NCBI GenBank assembly: GCA_958407995.1
Contig: CATYJU010000060.1
Location: 1 to 9,539, forward strand
DNA from: an uncultured Collinsella sp.
GTDB taxonomy: Bacteria; Actinomycetota; Coriobacteriia; Coriobacteriales; Coriobacteriaceae
Length of the DNA: 9,539 nt
Direction of reading: 5' to 3'
Of this stretch, positions 6,176 to 9,539 are shown piece after piece. The position numbers and the translations under genes were made by a program. Under the pieces are notes generated by a model. It did not search any database and had not been told where the DNA came from. It saw only the letters and a list, made by a program, of their open reading frames with translations. Positions within the stretch are counted from its first letter, which is position 1, and every line of letters begins with the position of its first letter.

Positions 6176-6976
6176 CTAAACAAGTTGAAGGTTGACGACG
6201 ATGACACACGCAAACAGCAGCATCGTCACCACCGCAGCCAGCGCATCCCCGCGGCGAAATGCAAGCGCATGCAGACGCGTGCGGCCCTGCTCGCCGTGAT
6301 AGCAGCGTGCATCCATGGCGGCAGACAGCGTCTCGGCATGACGGAACACGCCCGTGAACAGTGGAATCGCCACACTGCCGAGCATACGCACGCCGCCGAG
6401 CGGGCCACCCGTTACGCGTGCACCGCGGCTTGCCTGCGCGTCCGCCGTCTGCTTCATCTCGGTGGCAAACTGCGGCATAAAGCGCAACGCGATGCCCATG
6501 ATCATGCCGAGCTCGTGCGCAGGAAGTCCCACACGCGCAAACGGTGCGAGCAGGCGCTCAAAGCCCGCGGTGAGGTCGAGCGTCGGTGTGGTGAGCGTGA
6601 TAGCGCTCATACCGGCCATCATCAAGGTCAGGCGGCACGCCATAAAGACGGCGGAATGCAGCGAGCCCTCGCTTATCTGCAAAAAGCCGAGCTGCCACAG
6701 GATGCGCCCACTCTGATCGGTAAACAAGTTGAGCACCGCGACCACGACGACGATTGCCAGCAGCGGCGCCATCGACGACAGAACGCGACGAGCCGGCACC
6801 CGGGACACGGCATAGATCAGCACGACGAAAATTGCGACAGGAGCCAGTCCGCGGAAGCCGCCGACGGTCAGCGTCGTGATTAAAAACACAAAGCCCAGGA
6901 GCAGCTTGGTGCGCGGATCCAGGCGATGGATCGCACTATCGCTCGGATAGTAGCTGCCAAACGAAAACGCCTCCAT
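6176..6976 (-). CDS. ecfT: Energy-coupling factor transporter transmembrane protein EcfT
   Basis: EcfT is the membrane scaffold that transmits ATPase movements to the substrate-binding S component of an ECF vitamin importer. The 266-residue protein begins with the family motif LDPRTKLL (19-26). It has hydrophobic segments at about 27-57, 67-84, 107-130 and 243-263, and a long cytoplasmic coupling region between them. The two coupling-helix signatures that contact the ATPases are ADAQASRGA (178-186) and AMDARCY (220-226). The classical Ala-Arg-Gly is Ser-Arg-Gly in the first and Ala-Arg-Cys in the second, while both arginines (R184, R224) are kept. The ATG overlaps the ecfA stop by one base (TAATG), indicating translational coupling. 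The gene is part of ribU-ecfA-ecfT. Confidence 0.95.
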   Translation of the reverse strand: MEAFSFGSYYPSDSAIHRLDPRTKLLLGFVFLITTLTVGGFRGLAPVAIFVVLIYAVSRVPARRVLSSMAPLLAIVVVVAVLNLFTDQSGRILWQLGFLQISEGSLHSAVFMACRLTLMMAGMSAITLTTPTLDLTAGFERLLAPFARVGLPAHELGMIMGIALRFMPQFATEMKQTADAQASRGARVTGGPLGGVRMLGSVAIPLFTGVFRHAETLSAAMDARCYHGEQGRTRLHALAFRRGDALAAVVTMLLFACVIVVNLQLV

Positions 6977-8880
6977 TAGCAGCCCTCCTCTCGCGCGACC
7001 GTCTTGGATTTAGCAATGTCCGCGACGTTAGAAGGACCGTCCGAGCGACCGATTAGCAGGTCCACCAACTCGTCTGCCAGCGACTCAACCGTATAGAGCC
7101 CGCCGCAACGCAGCGGCACGCCCGCCTCCGCGAGCGCCAACGCCATGCGCTGGGCAGCAGGTACGCCCAAGCCGATCGACTTGAGCTCATCGGCATGTGC
7201 AAACACCTGCGCGGGGGTTCCCTCTGCAAACACCGCACCTTCGTTCATCACGACGATGCGGTCGCAGCAATTGGCCAGGTCATCCATACTATGCGAAACC
7301 ATGACAACGGTCAGGCCATCGCGGTGAAGTCGATCGATAAGCTCAAGGAAATCCCTGTGCGCAGCCGGATCGAGCCCCGCCATGGGTTCATCGAGCACCA
7401 GGACTTCGGGCTCCATGGCGAGCACACCGGCGAATGCCACACGCCGTTGCTGACCGCCCGAAAGCTCAAAGGGACTCTTGTCGCCGACCGTAGAAAGGTC
7501 GAGGCCCACGCGCGAGAGCGACGACTCGACGCGACGGTCGACTTCATCTTGCGGCAAGCCAAGGTTGTGCGGGCCAAACGCCACGTCCTGCGTCACGGTT
7601 TCGGCAAACAGCTGACGCTCGGGATATTGAAATACCACGCCGACCTTGGCCTTAACCGCAGCGGCGTCTTTCTTGTTTGATAGGTCGAGCCCCAGCGCGC
7701 GAACGGATCCCTCCTGGGGGCGAATCAAACCGTTGAGATGCTGGACCAGCGTCGACTTACCCGAACCGGTATGACCTGCCAAGCCCAGGAACTCGCCGCG
7801 ACGCACCGTCAGCGATACATCGCGCAGCGCCCACGGACTGCTGGGGTCGTTTCCCCAGAGAGCCTGTTTGCTCGATTTGCCCGCGGTGACCGAGCGCTTA
7901 TGCCAGCGGCGGCGCTCGCGCGGACTGAGCGAATAACTGTACGAAACATGGGATAGCTCGATGACGGGCTCCGACGCGTTGCCCTCGTTGTCTACCGGAA
8001 CAGTGCCGTCAGCGATTTCCAACTGGGATGCGGAAGACTGCCCCGCGGTGCCTGCCCCACTTCGCTCGGCATAAGCCTGCGCAATCTCAGCGACCATATC
8101 CGCCTCACGCACCTGTGCGCAAACGGATACGCCCTTCTCACGAAGTGCCCTACCTAGACAGCACGACGCCGGCATATCCAAGTTGAGCTGCGCAAGTTCG
8201 TCCGCTCGCGTCAAGATTTCCTCGGGCGTACCGAGCATGGCAACGCGCCCCGCCCGAAACACCGCGACACGATCGGCCTCGGCGGCCTCTTCCATAAAGT
8301 GCGTAATCATCACGATGGTCATGCCGCGTTCGTGCAGCGCGTGACAGGCCTTCATAAGGCCCTTGCGCCCGCGCGGATCGAGCATCGAGGAGGCCTCATC
8401 CAAGATGAGCACGCGCGGCTCCATGGCGAGCACGCCGGCAAGCGCCACGCGCTGCTTTTGTCCGCCTGAGAGAGCGTGGGTCTCGTGGCGCTCAAAGCCC
8501 ACCAGGCCCACGCCCTTCAGCGCCTCGCGTACGCGCTGCGCAATTTGCGCCGATGGCACGCCAAGGTTTTCGGGACCGAACGCAACGTCATCTTCGACAA
8601 GCGTTGCCACCAGCTGGTCGTCGGGATTCTGGAACACCATGCCTGCGGTCGAACGAATGTCGTAGACCAGCTCGGGATCGGACGCATCCATACCGTTGAT
8701 ACGTACCGTGCCCGCATCGGGCTGCAGCAGCGCATTCAGATGCTTGGCAAACGTCGACTTGCCCGACCCATTGCCACCGAGGATGCAGAAAAACTCCCCG
8801 TCCTCGATGTTCAGATCGACGCCGTCGAGTGCCGGTACGGCACCGTCATAGCTAAAGGAAACGCCCCGACACTCAATCAT
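6976..8880 (-). CDS. ecfA: Fused double ATPase of the energy-coupling factor (EcfA1-EcfA2 in one chain)
   Basis: This protein has 634 residues and two complete ABC ATPase domains that power the ECF importer at the inner face of the membrane. Domain 1 (about 1-240) has Walker A GGNGSGKS (35-42), Q-loop VFQNPDDQ (Q84), signature LSGGQ (137-141), Walker B VLILDE (E162) followed by SSMLDP as in EcfA1, and switch H194. Domain 2 (about 305-600) has Walker A GHTGSGKS (369-376), Q-loop VFQYPERQ (Q418), signature LSGGQ (473-477), VLVLDEPMAGLDP (E498) as in EcfA2, and H530. Both sites therefore look competent. Each domain keeps the EcfA C-terminal region. An acidic, Ser/Ala-rich linker (about 272-304) joins them. 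Domain 2 carries an extra basic segment of about 25 residues (about 319-346) between its first strands. The ATG overlaps the ribU stop by four bases (ATGA). Confidence 0.95.
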   Translation of the reverse strand: MIECRGVSFSYDGAVPALDGVDLNIEDGEFFCILGGNGSGKSTFAKHLNALLQPDAGTVRINGMDASDPELVYDIRSTAGMVFQNPDDQLVATLVEDDVAFGPENLGVPSAQIAQRVREALKGVGLVGFERHETHALSGGQKQRVALAGVLAMEPRVLILDEASSMLDPRGRKGLMKACHALHERGMTIVMITHFMEEAAEADRVAVFRAGRVAMLGTPEEILTRADELAQLNLDMPASCCLGRALREKGVSVCAQVREADMVAEIAQAYAERSGAGTAGQSSASQLEIADGTVPVDNEGNASEPVIELSHVSYSYSLSPRERRRWHKRSVTAGKSSKQALWGNDPSSPWALRDVSLTVRRGEFLGLAGHTGSGKSTLVQHLNGLIRPQEGSVRALGLDLSNKKDAAAVKAKVGVVFQYPERQLFAETVTQDVAFGPHNLGLPQDEVDRRVESSLSRVGLDLSTVGDKSPFELSGGQQRRVAFAGVLAMEPEVLVLDEPMAGLDPAAHRDFLELIDRLHRDGLTVVMVSHSMDDLANCCDRIVVMNEGAVFAEGTPAQVFAHADELKSIGLGVPAAQRMALALAEAGVPLRCGGLYTVESLADELVDLLIGRSDGPSNVADIAKSKTVAREEGC

Positions 8881-9467
8881 GCGCGGCCTTTGACCTGGTC
8901 CTTTTTAGGCGTGATGAGGTTGGAGACTGCTTTATACACCGCTAGCGTCAACACCGAGTTAAGCACGGTCTTGATAAGGTTGAACGGCAGCACGGCAGGA
9001 ATCATAAGCGGGGCGATCACATCGACCGAGCCATACCAGAACCATACGCCAATGGTAAGGTTTGCGACCATAGACAACGCCGTAGCGGCAATGACGCCGA
9101 GCACCAGGCCAATCACGGCACCCTTATAGGTATGCATCTTCTGGTAGACGATAGCCGCGGGCAGAATGTAGCCCAGCGTGGCAACCAGGTTCATAAGCGC
9201 GCCGACCCAGTCACCCGTGGTGAGCGCATGGATAACGATCGCCATAGCGGCAACAGCGGTACCGGCACCGGGGCCATACGCAAACCCGCACACCATCGCC
9301 GGCACCAGCGACGGGTCATACGTCAAAAACGGCGCCGAGGGAAGAATGGGCAGCTGCACATACATAAACAGGGCGCCCAAGGCGCACATCAGCGCCATGG
9401 TAACGAGCTGTTTGGTGCTCCACCTATTCGTGTTCTCAAAATGGATATGCTGCGACTGTTCAGACAT
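8877..9467 (-). CDS. ribU: Riboflavin ECF transporter S component RibU
   Basis: RibU is a membrane protein that binds riboflavin outside the cell and delivers it through the EcfA/EcfT module. From the ATG at 9467 it has 196 residues and about six hydrophobic segments, with a short polar N-terminus (1-18) and a basic C-terminal tail. Helix 1 carries the AxxxA motif for EcfT contact (ALMCA, 25-29). FLTYDPSLVPAMVCGFAYGP (47-66) and PAVLPFNLIKTVLNS (157-171) match the RibU family pattern. The FMN riboswitch directly in front independently supports riboflavin as the substrate. The start was set at 9467 because AGGTGA lies just upstream. An in-frame ATG at 9488 falls inside the conserved riboswitch end and is unlikely to be used. 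Confidence 0.93.
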   Translation of the reverse strand: MSEQSQHIHFENTNRWSTKQLVTMALMCALGALFMYVQLPILPSAPFLTYDPSLVPAMVCGFAYGPGAGTAVAAMAIVIHALTTGDWVGALMNLVATLGYILPAAIVYQKMHTYKGAVIGLVLGVIAATALSMVANLTIGVWFWYGSVDVIAPLMIPAVLPFNLIKTVLNSVLTLAVYKAVSNLITPKKDQVKGRA

Positions 9468-9480
9468 AAGATCACCTGCC

Positions 9481-9539
9481 TCTTTCATCCGGACTCTAAC
9501 CGTTGGTACTGGGATCTCACCAGTTCAGCCGGCATGCGA
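9481..9539 (-). ncRNA. FMN riboswitch (RFN element), 3' part only
   Basis: Read on the minus strand, the segment fits the 3' third of the RFN consensus: CTGGTGAGAT-CCCAG hairpin, then ACCAACGGTTAGAGTCC, then the terminal GGATGAAAGA. The small stem ACTGG/CCAGT (5 bp) is intact. The usual CCGACGG is CCAACGG here. The 5' part, including the P1 partner strand, lies beyond the window edge. The element ends 13 bases before the ribU ATG, leaving no room for a separate terminator. FMN binding would most simply hide the ribosome-binding site AGGTGA (translational control). It likely reduces ribU, ecfA, ecfT and perhaps the two split-barrel genes when FMN is plentiful. Confidence 0.93.

Noticed and set aside
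9468..9488. Seven-residue longer RibU beginning at an upstream ATG
   Set aside because: That ATG is part of the conserved GGATGAAAGA end of the FMN riboswitch. The ATG at 9467 has the properly placed AGGTGA.

Overview
This 9.5 kb window is GC-rich bacterial chromosome with every gene on the minus strand. It holds the end-to-end core of two metabolic operons. The combination of high GC, an argCJBD cluster, and a riboflavin ECF transporter whose two ATPases are fused into one chain fits an actinobacterium of the Coriobacteriia (Collinsella/Olsenella-like). That placement is inferred from general character and is not proven by any marker in the window.

Reading in the direction of transcription (right to left), the first operon starts with the 3' part of an FMN riboswitch (9481-9539, cut by the window edge). 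It continues with ribU, the riboflavin-binding S component (8877-9467), then a double-ATPase ecfA (6976-8880), then ecfT (6176-6976). The three transporter genes overlap by 4 and 1 bases. Behind them, with gaps of 30 and 51 bases, come two tandem paralogous small proteins of the pyridoxamine-5'-phosphate-oxidase-like (split-barrel flavin-binding) family, at 5699-6145 and 5237-5647. A very long GC-rich hairpin (5146-5199) closes the operon. Together these look like a flavin-sensing switch, a complete riboflavin importer, and two likely flavin users or binders in one transcript.

The second operon starts just beyond that hairpin. It has an ArgR-type operator region (5065-5101), a sigma-70-like promoter (5031-5061), and argC, argJ, argB and argD, which cover N-acetylglutamate to N-acetylornithine plus acetyl-group recycling. 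A strong intrinsic-terminator-like hairpin with a run of seven T (3800-3880) lies inside this operon between argC and argJ, with no obvious promoter behind it. This suggests attenuation or deliberate down-stepping of argJBD. The first 89 bases of the window, downstream of argD, contain no gene that I can support, only a perfect 22-bp palindrome.

Most of the content is well-known biology. The parts that merit a second look are regulatory (the intra-operon terminator, the paired ARG-box-like repeats, and a riboswitch placed directly against the start codon) and architectural (fused EcfA with an insertion in its second domain, the tandem split-barrel proteins in a flavin operon, an ArgB C-terminal tail, and an ArgD insertion). 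I did not see phage, IS, CRISPR, tRNA or rRNA sequence.
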